DNA of 64,000 nucleotides from Sporosarcina sp. Marseille-Q4943 (GTDB lineage Bacteria > Bacillota > Bacilli > Bacillales_A > Planococcaceae): contig NZ_CALSFT010000002.1 of NCBI RefSeq assembly GCF_943736995.1, positions 1,674,501 through 1,738,500 on the forward strand. Reading direction: 5' to 3'. The notes under the pieces are model-generated. The model did no database searches. It saw only the letters and a program-made list of their open reading frames with translations, and was not told where the DNA came from. The stretch's first letter is position 1, and each line of letters starts with the position of its first letter. This document shows positions 1 through 8,688 of this stretch, piece by piece. The position numbers were made by a program, and so were the translations under genes.

Positions 1-1710
1 GGCCAATTTTGTGCAATAGGTATAGCGGAAATACAAATAGAGAAAGCGAGAACGAAAATAAATTATGATCAACCTAATTCTTTTTATATAAATGAAAAAT
101 TAAGACCTTTACAAGAGATAGCAAAAAGGATTAGCGGCAATGACTTAGAACAAAGTTATCATGTAAATAAGAATATTTGGTTTGAGAATGAAAAGATATA
201 CGTTTTAGGAAGAGAAGATGATGCATTTTCAGTATTTATGTATCGTAATGGAGAAAAATTAGTTGTTTTAGAAAATAGCGAAGGATTACGAAAAATGTTA
301 AATGATCTTGCGGAAGTTGGTTCGTTTAACTACAAGTACTTCTCAACTTACCTAGGTAATTATAAAGAAGAAATAATCTTAAATAACTTTAAACAGCTGA
401 TTGAGAATCATATCCTAATTCCAGTTGTGCTTCAAGAAATAGAGGCTAAACCATTAGAAATAAAACAAGAATATTGCTCTGCTATAAAATATGAAGATTT
501 CTTAATAGAAAAACCTATTTCATTAAATTTAGATCAAAGCATAATTGATGGATTAAATTTATTACATAGGTTGTTTTTTTTACTAGATCCTCATGAACTG
601 AATCAGCAGTTTTTTGCAGAGTATATTTATCAAAATTTTGGAGAGAATGAAATCTCGTTTCCTCAGTTACTGATTAGCTTTACCGAATTTGAAAAGTGTA
701 TCAAAAGTGATTTAAATGAAAATAACAAAATAAAATTTTGGCATTATATTGAGAAACGGATGGATCAAGAAATTATATGCCTAGACGAATTAGACTGGAT
801 AAAAAGCGATATAAATACTATTTTTAAACCATATTCAATGACATATTATCTGCAACTTGATAGAACCGGAAAGGCATATTTAAACAACGTGCAGTCAGGT
901 TATGGGCGTTCATTTACTCGTTATAATTACTATCCTACATTCAAAAAAGCGGCTACTCATTTTGTGAATATTATTAACAAGAATATCCGGACCCTTGAGG
1001 TTATCAATAATAGAGGATATTTGGCGAATTACCATGACCCTGTGACAAAAAGCTTTATTGATTACGCCAATGTATACAATACGAAAAACGCAATCAATTT
1101 AAATGATATATCCTTTAGTTATTGTAAAGAAAACAAGAAAATTGTAGTAAGGCAAAACGGTAGCAAAGAATTAATTCACTTAATTCATCTTCACCAGGCT
1201 TCGCCATCCTTTGGTGGAAAGGCTTTTCGTTTGCTAGCAACACTTCAACAAAGCGAGTCAGTAGGACTAGGTGTAGAAAGATTTTTCAATAAATTTTTAG
1301 AGGAACCAATTTTCAGGATTCCTTCGATAACAATAAAAGGCGTGGTTATTAGTAGAGAGAAGTGGATTATTAATAATCAAGTGGTAAAGTCGTTAGGAGT
1401 ATTAGACGAAGCTAATTTTATTCTTCAACTTTACGAGCTTCACCAAGAATACGAGCTTCCAAGTTCTTTTTATGTTCGTCGGATTCAGGGTGATAAAGCG
1501 TTTAATTACACTAAACTAGACGATTTTTATAAACCGCAATTTATCTCATTGAAAAACATACATTTAATCTCTTTATATAAAAAAATCATGCAACAAACAG
1601 GTGGGAATTTACTGATTGAGAAATGCGGACCATCATTAAGTGGCTTGCCTGTTGTAAATGGTGAACCACATGCCTTTGAACTGGGAGTTGAAGTATTTGG
1701 AGGCACATGA
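1..1710 (+). CDS. LanB-type dehydratase, glutamylation part (5' partial)
   Basis: The frame is open from base 1, so the gene starts left of the window; at least 569 residues are visible. LanB enzymes use glutamyl-tRNA to glutamylate Ser/Thr of a RiPP precursor. The C-terminal third shows the family pattern: NDISFSY, a basic VVRQNGSKELI strand, SPSFGGKAFRLL, then RIPSITIKGVVISREKWII, as in the end of the Lant_dehydr N region. It stops where the elimination domain would begin, and that domain is the next gene, an arrangement known for thiopeptides and goadsporin. The overlap with the next gene is 53 bases. A frameshift in a once single gene is the alternative. The family call is strong; the product class is inferred. 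Confidence 0.8.
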   Translation, partial: GQFCAIGIAEIQIEKARTKINYDQPNSFYINEKLRPLQEIAKRISGNDLEQSYHVNKNIWFENEKIYVLGREDDAFSVFMYRNGEKLVVLENSEGLRKMLNDLAEVGSFNYKYFSTYLGNYKEEIILNNFKQLIENHILIPVVLQEIEAKPLEIKQEYCSAIKYEDFLIEKPISLNLDQSIIDGLNLLHRLFFLLDPHELNQQFFAEYIYQNFGENEISFPQLLISFTEFEKCIKSDLNENNKIKFWHYIEKRMDQEIICLDELDWIKSDINTIFKPYSMTYYLQLDRTGKAYLNNVQSGYGRSFTRYNYYPTFKKAATHFVNIINKNIRTLEVINNRGYLANYHDPVTKSFIDYANVYNTKNAINLNDISFSYCKENKKIVVRQNGSKELIHLIHLHQASPSFGGKAFRLLATLQQSESVGLGVERFFNKFLEEPIFRIPSITIKGVVISREKWIINNQVVKSLGVLDEANFILQLYELHQEYELPSSFYVRRIQGDKAFNYTKLDDFYKPQFISLKNIHLISLYKKIMQQTGGNLLIEKCGPSLSGLPVVNGEPHAFELGVEVFGGT

Positions 1711-2506
1711 ACGTGTAAGTGTGGTGGTAGGCTCTGCCCTATTACCGGTAAATGAATACCTAAACAAATTGTATAAAATACTCAATAAGGATTGTATACC
1801 TTTTTATTTTATTCGATTATTTAATTCTCAGGTGGTTATTAGATTAATCTTTTCAAAACTGCATAAGGCTAAAGTCGAAGAGGTAATTAATAAACTTAAT
1901 CTAGATACGTATGAGAAAGTGAGGCCATATCAAATAAATTATTTACGATATGGGAATGAAGATATTTATCAAAGAATAGAAGAATATAATACATTCATTT
2001 TAAATCATTCTTGTGAGAGACAATTAAATAGTGAACAGATCGGGCATTTTCTATTTCTCGTTAATGAACTGTTAATTTCTTCGAATATTGAAAAATATAA
2101 TTTGAAAATTTTTTTGCAAGAAATATTACCAGTTTGGGAAAACTATTATGGAATTATTCACGAAGAGATAATACTTTTAGAAGGGAAAATATCTAATATA
2201 GTATCTGAAAAGGAAATTGTCTGGATTTCCAATGACCGGTTAATTTTTTTAAACCTAATAGATTCAATAAGAGAGGAACTAAGAAACCACCCAGACATTC
2301 TTTTAGATGAAATTCCACATTTCACCAAAGAATGCAGAGACTTTATAAACTCTCAAACTTTAATTGTTCAAAATGAAATGAAACTACTAATGACTATGCT
2401 TCATATGACAGCAAATATGTTTGGTATTCATCATTATTTAGAGGTTTATTGTTATTTAAGAGTATATAGAAAGTGGGAAGAGCATGATTACCTACATCCC
2501 GGATAA
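1658..2506 (+). CDS. LanB elimination-domain protein (SpaB_C / thiopeptide-type)
   Basis: A 282-residue stand-alone elimination domain, which removes glutamate from glutamylated Ser/Thr to give dehydroalanine or dehydrobutyrine. Recognisable signatures are PFYFIRLFNSQVVIRLIF (the usual FFIRY..PHLRLR strand pair) near residue 50 and LDTYEKVRPYQINYLRYG near residue 85. The recognisable domain begins only at about HERVSVVVG, residue 17, so the true start is uncertain: ATG 1658 or 1670 both lie inside the preceding gene and neither has a good ribosome site. This fits either translational coupling or a frameshifted single LanB. Overlaps the next gene by 23 bases. Confidence 0.75.
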   Translation: MVNHMPLNWELKYLEAHERVSVVVGSALLPVNEYLNKLYKILNKDCIPFYFIRLFNSQVVIRLIFSKLHKAKVEEVINKLNLDTYEKVRPYQINYLRYGNEDIYQRIEEYNTFILNHSCERQLNSEQIGHFLFLVNELLISSNIEKYNLKIFLQEILPVWENYYGIIHEEIILLEGKISNIVSEKEIVWISNDRLIFLNLIDSIREELRNHPDILLDEIPHFTKECRDFINSQTLIVQNEMKLLMTMLHMTANMFGIHHYLEVYCYLRVYRKWEEHDYLHPG

Positions 2507-3269
2507 AGATTTCTTAAGAAACTTTGTTAATAATGGATATCCCTCGATAAATGAAATACAGGGCAGAAAGATGGATGATTTAATTAAGATTGCAATGATA
2601 GATTATCACAATATCTCTGCGATGAGGGATATCCAGCAGGATTTTAATCAAAATCCAGATGCAATTAGTAAAATATATGACACTGTACAAGCAGCATATC
2701 ATGAATTAACCCAAAGTATTGGTGAAAACCCCGTTAGCATATTTATTACATTGCTGAACAACGAGCATTCATTTATTGTGTCTAAATTAAATGGAATCAT
2801 GGCACACACCATGGATAGTAAAACAATTTGTCTTTATATAAGTTCAAAAAGTATTTCAAATGTAACTTTTTGGGATCATTTAAAATTTAATATAGCCCAT
2901 GAATATATTCATATAATCCGAAACCTGAGGAATCTCTCTAATGAATATCTTATTGATTATTGTATTGATGAAGGATTGGCTGAGTATATTGTTTACAAGT
3001 TATATGGTATTTCTTCAATTAGACCTTGGGCAAAGGTTAATCAAGAAACTATTAGTTTACTAAAAAAGAAAGTATTTTCTAAAGCATATACAACAGATAA
3101 GAGAGAGATTTTTGCATATTTACAAGGCGATGTTCATCTGAAAATTCCACGATGGACAGGTTATCAAGTAGGATTTTATTTAATAGACAATCTTATTGAA
3201 AATGGTATACCGTTTGATGAGCTCCTTTACCTAAATGGTTTAGAGATTTTTAACTTGTATAGGGAGTGA
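2484..3269 (+). CDS. DUF2268-like zinc metalloprotease
   Basis: 261 residues without a signal peptide, so probably cytoplasmic. HEYIH at residues 139-143 is a zincin HExxH, and EGLAE (163-167) supplies the third ligand, the gluzincin layout of the DUF2268 'predicted Zn-dependent protease' family. The placement between the LanB elimination gene and an exporter suggests leader-peptide cleavage or degradation of the product for self-protection; this is inference. The start overlaps the upstream gene by 23 bases with a GGGAAGAG site. It is the first of two protease systems in this cluster, the other being the TldD/TldE-like pair at 6081-8688. Confidence 0.7.
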   Translation: MITYIPDKDFLRNFVNNGYPSINEIQGRKMDDLIKIAMIDYHNISAMRDIQQDFNQNPDAISKIYDTVQAAYHELTQSIGENPVSIFITLLNNEHSFIVSKLNGIMAHTMDSKTICLYISSKSISNVTFWDHLKFNIAHEYIHIIRNLRNLSNEYLIDYCIDEGLAEYIVYKLYGISSIRPWAKVNQETISLLKKKVFSKAYTTDKREIFAYLQGDVHLKIPRWTGYQVGFYLIDNLIENGIPFDELLYLNGLEIFNLYRE

Positions 3270-3273
3270 AAAT

Positions 3274-4530
3274 ATGGAGATGAAAAAGGATCACAAAAAT
3301 AAAATAATAACATTTTTTAAGTTGTACCCTGATTTTGCAAAGCTACAAACAGGGTCTGTTCTCGTCAATTTTGCGTCGTGGAACTCCTTTGTCGCTTTAT
3401 TATTTCTTCTTACTGATATCACAGATAATGGAATTCAACTAGGGATTCTATGGGCTCTTAGCGGATTAGCGCCATTACTTTTCGGATTGATTGCGGGTGT
3501 TTTAATTGACCGCTTCGATTATAAAAAAGGCCTTATATATATTGATATCTTACGAGCAGGATTGTCATTAGGGTTTATCTTCATACCGTTTTTAGATGGT
3601 TGGAGCGCTTGGACCACGTATTTTCTTTTGCGTTTTATTATTGGCTTATGTGGTTCATACTCATTTGCTGCAAGACAGTCAATCATTTCAAAAATAGTAG
3701 CTACAGAAGATTTAAATCGAGCAATTGCCATTAGTTTTACCATTTTAAATGTAATGCGTTTGCTTGGTTTAACTCTAGGCGGTGTGTTATTAGGTATTGG
3801 AGGCATGAACTTTGTTTGGGTTATTCAAAGTATTAGTTTTATAATAGCTGCTATTTTAGTTAGTCAAATGACTTTAAATACAACCCCAGTGCAGATTGCC
3901 AAAAAGAATTTCATTGAGGATTTCAAATACGGTTTTGTAGAATCCTTTAAAAATGGTTGGGTCAAATTAATATTTATTTTAGGACTGTCGGGTGGCTTAG
4001 TTGCAGGGACATTCCACTTAGTCTTGCAACAATTCGTAAAAAATATTTACCATACAGATTCTTTCAGTTTAAGTATAATGTTCCTCATTGAAGGAATTGT
4101 ATCTGTTATTGTAGGTTATTGGATAGTCAAGGTGAATTTTCAATTTAAAAAGATATGGTTTTATGGATACATCTATATAGTGAATGCTTTAAGTTGGATT
4201 TTATTTGGTTTTAATAAAAGTTACTTGCTTGCCTTGCTGTTACTTGTAATTTTTTCAACTATGTTATCGCTCACTATACCTTTTGAGAGATGGGTAGTTC
4301 AAACGAAAGTGCCTGAGGAAATCAGGGGGAGAACCTTTAATTTATTGAATACTATCTCAACAGGGATGATCCAACTTAGTGGTTTAATTGCAGGTTTAAT
4401 TATTGATAACTGGGGTTTAGAATACGTTCCAGTATTTACAGGTAGCTTCCATCTATTGATTGGTTTTTTTGTTATCTTTTTTATATTTGGCTTAAGTACA
4501 GCTACTCATGCAAAGGAGAGGATGATCTAA
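3274..4530 (+). CDS. MFS transporter, probable product exporter
   Basis: 418 residues with about twelve hydrophobic segments, of the MFS group that includes the EntS-like exporters. Visible marks: the loop-2/3 motif LIDRFDYKKG after TM2 (about residues 80-90), AARQSIISKIV in the middle, and RGRTFNL in loop 10/11. GGGAGTG lies 6 bases before the ATG. The stop is directly followed by the ATG of the oxygenase gene, so the two are cotranslated. In a RiPP cluster such a protein usually exports the peptide and can give immunity. The substrate is inferred from context only. Confidence 0.8.
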   Translation: MEMKKDHKNKIITFFKLYPDFAKLQTGSVLVNFASWNSFVALLFLLTDITDNGIQLGILWALSGLAPLLFGLIAGVLIDRFDYKKGLIYIDILRAGLSLGFIFIPFLDGWSAWTTYFLLRFIIGLCGSYSFAARQSIISKIVATEDLNRAIAISFTILNVMRLLGLTLGGVLLGIGGMNFVWVIQSISFIIAAILVSQMTLNTTPVQIAKKNFIEDFKYGFVESFKNGWVKLIFILGLSGGLVAGTFHLVLQQFVKNIYHTDSFSLSIMFLIEGIVSVIVGYWIVKVNFQFKKIWFYGYIYIVNALSWILFGFNKSYLLALLLLVIFSTMLSLTIPFERWVVQTKVPEEIRGRTFNLLNTISTGMIQLSGLIAGLIIDNWGLEYVPVFTGSFHLLIGFFVIFFIFGLSTATHAKERMI

Positions 4531-5274
4531 ATGAATTTTGATGAAACATTAAAAAACTTATGTGTACATGAAGAATTACTAACATCAACAGAGAGAGAGC
4601 AATTAAGAATTGATGGGTATGTATTACTTGAAAATTTGTTGGATTCAAAAACGATTGAAACGATGAATCAAGTAATTGATCGTCTTTTTGAACAGGAAGG
4701 TAAAGAAGCTGGGAAAGAGTATATACAAGAAGAAGGAATAAAACGATTAGCTGCACTATATAATAAGGATGCTATTTTCGATCAAATCTTTACACACCCC
4801 AAAATCTTAGCAGCTACTTATAGTATTTTACAACAACCATTTTATTTAAATTTGTTAAACGTCCGTGATGTCTATAAAGGAAAAGGTGAGCAAATTTATC
4901 ATTCAGATTGGGGTCCACGTAAGGATAACAATGTTGCGTACGCAGTTAATTCGATTTGGATGTTAGATAACTTTACAAATGAGAATGGTGCAACAAAACT
5001 AATCCCCGGTACTCATGTATTGGATACGCCTTCAGTTTATGAATTGTCTAAAATTACGAATCAGGAGGTTCAAATAACGGGGAAAGCAGGTTCAGTATTA
5101 ATCTTTAATGCACATCTATGGCACGCTGGCACTCAAAATAAAACAGATCTAAGAAGACGTTGTATTCATAATTTTTACTGCGTAGCATCTAGCAAACGAA
5201 AAATTCATTTATCACCTTCCGTAAGGAAACAAAAAGATAAAGCAACACTCTCGATTTTGGGGGGGATTGTATGA
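4531..5274 (+). CDS. PhyH-family Fe(II)/2-oxoglutarate dioxygenase
   Basis: 247 residues. The facial triad is visible as YHSDWG (H124, D126) and the distal H198 in HLWHAG, with a basic cluster (RRR) about ten residues later that would hold 2-oxoglutarate. This is the phytanoyl-CoA dioxygenase fold used for hydroxylation of small molecules and, in some RiPP clusters, of amino acid side chains. GGAGAGG precedes the ATG, which abuts the stop of the exporter gene. It overlaps the following SDR gene by 4 bases. Hydroxylation of the peptide, followed by SDR oxidation or reduction, is a plausible pairing but is inference. Confidence 0.8.
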   Translation: MNFDETLKNLCVHEELLTSTEREQLRIDGYVLLENLLDSKTIETMNQVIDRLFEQEGKEAGKEYIQEEGIKRLAALYNKDAIFDQIFTHPKILAATYSILQQPFYLNLLNVRDVYKGKGEQIYHSDWGPRKDNNVAYAVNSIWMLDNFTNENGATKLIPGTHVLDTPSVYELSKITNQEVQITGKAGSVLIFNAHLWHAGTQNKTDLRRRCIHNFYCVASSKRKIHLSPSVRKQKDKATLSILGGIV

Positions 5275-5294
5275 AAAGGGATTGTATGAAAGGG
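5265..5294 (+). repeat. 15-bp tandem duplication over an SD/start region
   Basis: Two near-identical 15-base units, GGGATTGTATGAAAA and GGGATTGTATGAAAG, lie back to back. Each carries a GGG motif and an ATG in the same frame, so the SDR gene has two possible starts five codons apart. Confidence 0.7.
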
Positions 5295-6002
5295 ACAATT
5301 GTTGTAACTGGGGCATCAAGGGGAATAGGGTTAGCGATTGCGGAAAAATTTGCAAAAGAGGGATACGACCTTGCTTTAATCGCTAGAAGTGAAAAAGAGC
5401 TTAAAGGTATTAAAAAACGTTTTGAAGAATTATATAAAGTAATTGTTTATACGTATACATGTGATATATCAGATTACAATATTATCAAAGAAATAATTAA
5501 TGATTTAACTAAACGAATTACGAACATAACTGCTCTGATTAATAATGCAAGTGTAGGACATTTTGGACTTATGAGGAATCTGGACGTTAACCGTTGGGAA
5601 GAAACAATTAAAGTAAATTTATTAGGCACATATTATGTCACAAAAGAACTTTTACCATTTTTTATTCAGAAAAGATCTGGAGATATTATTAATATATCCT
5701 CTGGCGCTGGGGAAGAAGGCTACAGTTTTTGTAGTGCATATTCAGCATCAAAATTTGGTCTGTCAGGTTTTACAGAGTCATTAATGAAGGAAGTAAGAAG
5801 TATTGGTGTGAGAGTTAGTTTATTATCACTAGATACAGTTCAAACTGAAATGTCTCGTAAATCTGGCCTAAAAGTAAATAATTGGGACACTATAATGAAG
5901 GATGAGGATGTTGCGAATGTTGTTTACTTTATGAAAAACCTTCCTGACCATGTTTTTCTAAAAGAGACGTCTCTTTGGAATGTCAACCCAGACCGCATTT
6001 AA
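5271..6002 (+). CDS. short-chain dehydrogenase/reductase
   Basis: 243-residue classical SDR: TGASRGIG (dinucleotide loop, about residues 13-20), NNAS (about 92), and the catalytic pair Y157 and K161 in YSASK. R after the third strand (ALIARS) suggests NADP preference. It starts at ATG 5271, inside the stop of the oxygenase gene; ATG 5286 is a second possibility, because the SD-plus-start segment is duplicated in tandem (see that entry). It may act on a carbonyl or alcohol formed by the neighbouring oxygenase, or on the C-terminus of the peptide, as SDRs do in thiopeptide clusters. Substrate unknown. Confidence 0.8.
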   Translation: MKRDCMKGTIVVTGASRGIGLAIAEKFAKEGYDLALIARSEKELKGIKKRFEELYKVIVYTYTCDISDYNIIKEIINDLTKRITNITALINNASVGHFGLMRNLDVNRWEETIKVNLLGTYYVTKELLPFFIQKRSGDIINISSGAGEEGYSFCSAYSASKFGLSGFTESLMKEVRSIGVRVSLLSLDTVQTEMSRKSGLKVNNWDTIMKDEDVANVVYFMKNLPDHVFLKETSLWNVNPDRI

Positions 6003-6020
6003 TTATGCTAAATATATGTT

Positions 6021-6058
6021 AAAGAGTTCGCGTAATTAAATTCGTAGAACTCTTTTTT
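6021..6058 (+). terminator. intercistronic hairpin, possible weak terminator
   Basis: AAAGAGTTC (6021-6029) pairs perfectly with GAACTCTTT (6047-6055) and runs into six Ts. It lies between the SDR gene and the tldD-like gene. The stem is A/T-rich, so partial termination or attenuation is likelier than a full stop. This is the only real gap (about 80 bases) in the cluster. Confidence 0.5.
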
Positions 6059-6080
6059 CTCTATGAAAGAGGTAAAACAA

Positions 6081-7421
6081 ATGAGTAACGAATTTGCCAA
6101 TGAAATTATTGACTACGCACTATTCCACAAAGCAAGTGGTGTAGAAGTATATATCGAAAATACAGAACGTGTTGTATCAACTTATGATACTGCAAGTGTA
6201 AGCACGGAACATCGCATTATTGAAGAAGGTGTTGGAATTCGTGTTTTTTTCTCTGATCACTATATTTACCTAGCTTTTAATGATTTTGATATCAATGAAA
6301 TTTTTCGTGTCATAAAATCCATAGTTAAGGATCGTGTAAGATCAATTGAACAACAACACATCTATCAGTATTTTGCTCGAAATTACGATAGACCACATGA
6401 TGCAGATAGGGTACCTCGTACTATACCCTTACTGGAGCAGGCGTCGCAATTATATTACAATCAATCTATAATACCAAGAGTTCGTTTAAGAACAATTCAA
6501 GAGTTTAAAGGTGTTGAAATTTTGAATGCGGATAATAACTTCAGGTCTAAAGAACATGCATATACACGGATCCATTCAACTATTTTTGATTCGCAGCAAA
6601 AACTAAGTCATAGTATGTCAGGTGTATCCAGTACCAATGTAGAGGTAGCAACAATACTCGATACAATAGAAAAAGCCATTCATTATCAAACGATTAATTC
6701 TGCAAAGAAAGTAACTCTACCTCCAGGGTCTTATCCAGCTGTAGTAGGCAGTGGGACAGGAGGCATTTTGCTTCATGAGATATGTGGACACCCTCTGGAA
6801 CTACAGGCAGTAGTAAATGGACATTCTGTATTAAAAGATAAATTGAATATGAAAATAGCCCCAGAAACTATAACTATTGTAGATAATCCCTTATATAAAA
6901 AAGAGTGGGGGAGTAGTTTATATGATGATGAAGGAAACCCTACGTCAAATAATGTGTTGATACAAAATGGTGTTTTAAGAAACTATCTTTGTGATCGTTT
7001 CAACGGAAGTCTTAGCCAAATACTTGCAAACGGGGCAGCTAGAAGGGAATCATATCGATATCCTCCTACAGCAAGAATGTCAAATACCTACCTATTGCCT
7101 GGGGAACATGATTTTGATTTCCTGTTTGAAGGAATAGTGAAAGGCGTCTATATAAAAGAATTAACTGAAGGCGCAATTGATGTAGCTACAGGAAAGTATC
7201 AGGCAGGTATAAAAGAAGCCTTTCTAATCGAAAATGGCCGTATTAAGGACCCAATTACAAATCAAATAGTCATGGGAAACGCCTTAGAGACTCTAGAGAA
7301 TCTAAATCTGGTTGGAAATGATCTTAAATTAAGCAAACAATTTTGTGGTGCAAAAAGTGGAAGAATACCGGTGAGTATTGGACAGCCGACTGTTCGATAC
7401 AATTTTTTAACTATAAGGTGA
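6081..7421 (+). CDS. TldD-like metalloprotease subunit
   Basis: 446 residues from ATG 6081, chosen over ATG 6063 because AGAGG sits 8 bases upstream. The TldD zinc motif is intact: HEICGH at about 232-237 (HExxxH), followed by the conserved downstream region with TIVDNPLY and YDDEGNPT. TldD/TldE heterodimers are processive proteases that, in microcin B17, remove the leader of the modified peptide. With its partner gene 4 bases downstream and a LanB cluster upstream, leader trimming of the RiPP is the natural reading. Usual length is about 450-480 residues, so it looks complete. Confidence 0.85.
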   Translation: MSNEFANEIIDYALFHKASGVEVYIENTERVVSTYDTASVSTEHRIIEEGVGIRVFFSDHYIYLAFNDFDINEIFRVIKSIVKDRVRSIEQQHIYQYFARNYDRPHDADRVPRTIPLLEQASQLYYNQSIIPRVRLRTIQEFKGVEILNADNNFRSKEHAYTRIHSTIFDSQQKLSHSMSGVSSTNVEVATILDTIEKAIHYQTINSAKKVTLPPGSYPAVVGSGTGGILLHEICGHPLELQAVVNGHSVLKDKLNMKIAPETITIVDNPLYKKEWGSSLYDDEGNPTSNNVLIQNGVLRNYLCDRFNGSLSQILANGAARRESYRYPPTARMSNTYLLPGEHDFDFLFEGIVKGVYIKELTEGAIDVATGKYQAGIKEAFLIENGRIKDPITNQIVMGNALETLENLNLVGNDLKLSKQFCGAKSGRIPVSIGQPTVRYNFLTIR

Positions 7422-7425
7422 TATA

Positions 7426-8688
7426 ATGCGAAAACTAATGGACCTTACTATGGAACTCTATCAAATTGCAGAGTCTTATAAGCTGGATAATTTTTTTATT
7501 TTTGGTCGCTCGATTGACCGTACGAGCGCGGGGCTCCGTGAGGGGGTAACAAAATTCATTCATATTCATGAAAATATTCAAATTAGTTTTTGTGGAAATT
7601 TACAGAATAGCAGGATTTCATTTCAATTAAATAGTCCGAATGCAAAGACATTCCGTTCTTTATTAGAGAAACAGTTACTTGAGTCTGAAAATATTGATGA
7701 GATTCGCCCATCAGAATCTGAGCTAGAAGAGAAAATATATACAGATCACTTTGATGCCTCCATTGAACAAATAACGTTAGAGCAATTGCTAAATTGGTTG
7801 TACAGATTATCTGAATATACCAAAGGGGTTCAATTCGACTTTAGTCAAATGTTGATTGAAAAGCAGGTTGAAACAAGGACATTCATCCATTCAAAAGATA
7901 GTATACTTAACACGGAAAAAAAGAACATGATCTTTTTTCTTCTTAATTTGCATGTTCGCGTTCAAAATGAGGTATTACATGTGCCTATTTTTGAAATTGT
8001 AAATATGTATAACGACTTTGAGACAAAGCTTCAAACATTGATTCGACGAATTAATTCTTATAACTTTTTAATTAACAATGAATATCCCGATAGTCTTCCA
8101 ACTGAGATAAATGTAATTTTTCAAGGACAACTGGTAAGTAAAATAATTAAAAAAGCATATCCAGCACTGGTTAAAAAAATCATCAAAGAAGATATTAAAA
8201 TAAGTAGTTCACTAGATATTATAAATAACCCTCATCTGAATTATGGAAATACAGGTCGGTATTTTACAGACGATGGTGAGGTTACTAAAGTCTTTCCAGT
8301 TATTATTAAAGGTGTAGTATCAAATGAAGCTAGAGTATCTTGCATGAATGAACTGCAAAATGTTGAAATAATCCCCAATAATAATAGTGAATCGTTTGAT
8401 GATGATAATAGTTTAATATTATTGGACCAAGCAGCTGTTCTAAAGATAACTAAATCCTTTGATTTCTTTATTGTATGCCATGGATTATTAAAAAGTAATG
8501 GAAGGTATGTACAGGTATATCCTTCTTTACGTATAGAAGGGAATATTGTTTCACTATTGCAACACATTGACAAAGTAGGGGATGAAATTTTTTATAGTTT
8601 CCCAGATCAATTTACAGTTGGGTCTCCATGTTTGAAAATTAAAAAGGATTTCTTTACATTAACTGAGAGAGGGGTAAGGATTCTATGA
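7426..8688 (+). CDS. TldE (PmbA)-like partner subunit
   Basis: 420 residues; the modest-similarity partner of the upstream TldD-like protein. It lacks an HExxxH motif, as expected for TldE/PmbA, and ends in VGSPCLKIKKDFFTLTERG, matching the family's C-terminal strand (SPSLLI...). RGSIDRTSAGLREG near residue 30 resembles the N-terminal part of the family. AAGGTG precedes the ATG. It overlaps the acetyltransferase gene by 4 bases (ATGA). Sequence drift from housekeeping TldE suggests a pathway-dedicated copy. Confidence 0.75.
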   Translation: MRKLMDLTMELYQIAESYKLDNFFIFGRSIDRTSAGLREGVTKFIHIHENIQISFCGNLQNSRISFQLNSPNAKTFRSLLEKQLLESENIDEIRPSESELEEKIYTDHFDASIEQITLEQLLNWLYRLSEYTKGVQFDFSQMLIEKQVETRTFIHSKDSILNTEKKNMIFFLLNLHVRVQNEVLHVPIFEIVNMYNDFETKLQTLIRRINSYNFLINNEYPDSLPTEINVIFQGQLVSKIIKKAYPALVKKIIKEDIKISSSLDIINNPHLNYGNTGRYFTDDGEVTKVFPVIIKGVVSNEARVSCMNELQNVEIIPNNNSESFDDDNSLILLDQAAVLKITKSFDFFIVCHGLLKSNGRYVQVYPSLRIEGNIVSLLQHIDKVGDEIFYSFPDQFTVGSPCLKIKKDFFTLTERGVRIL

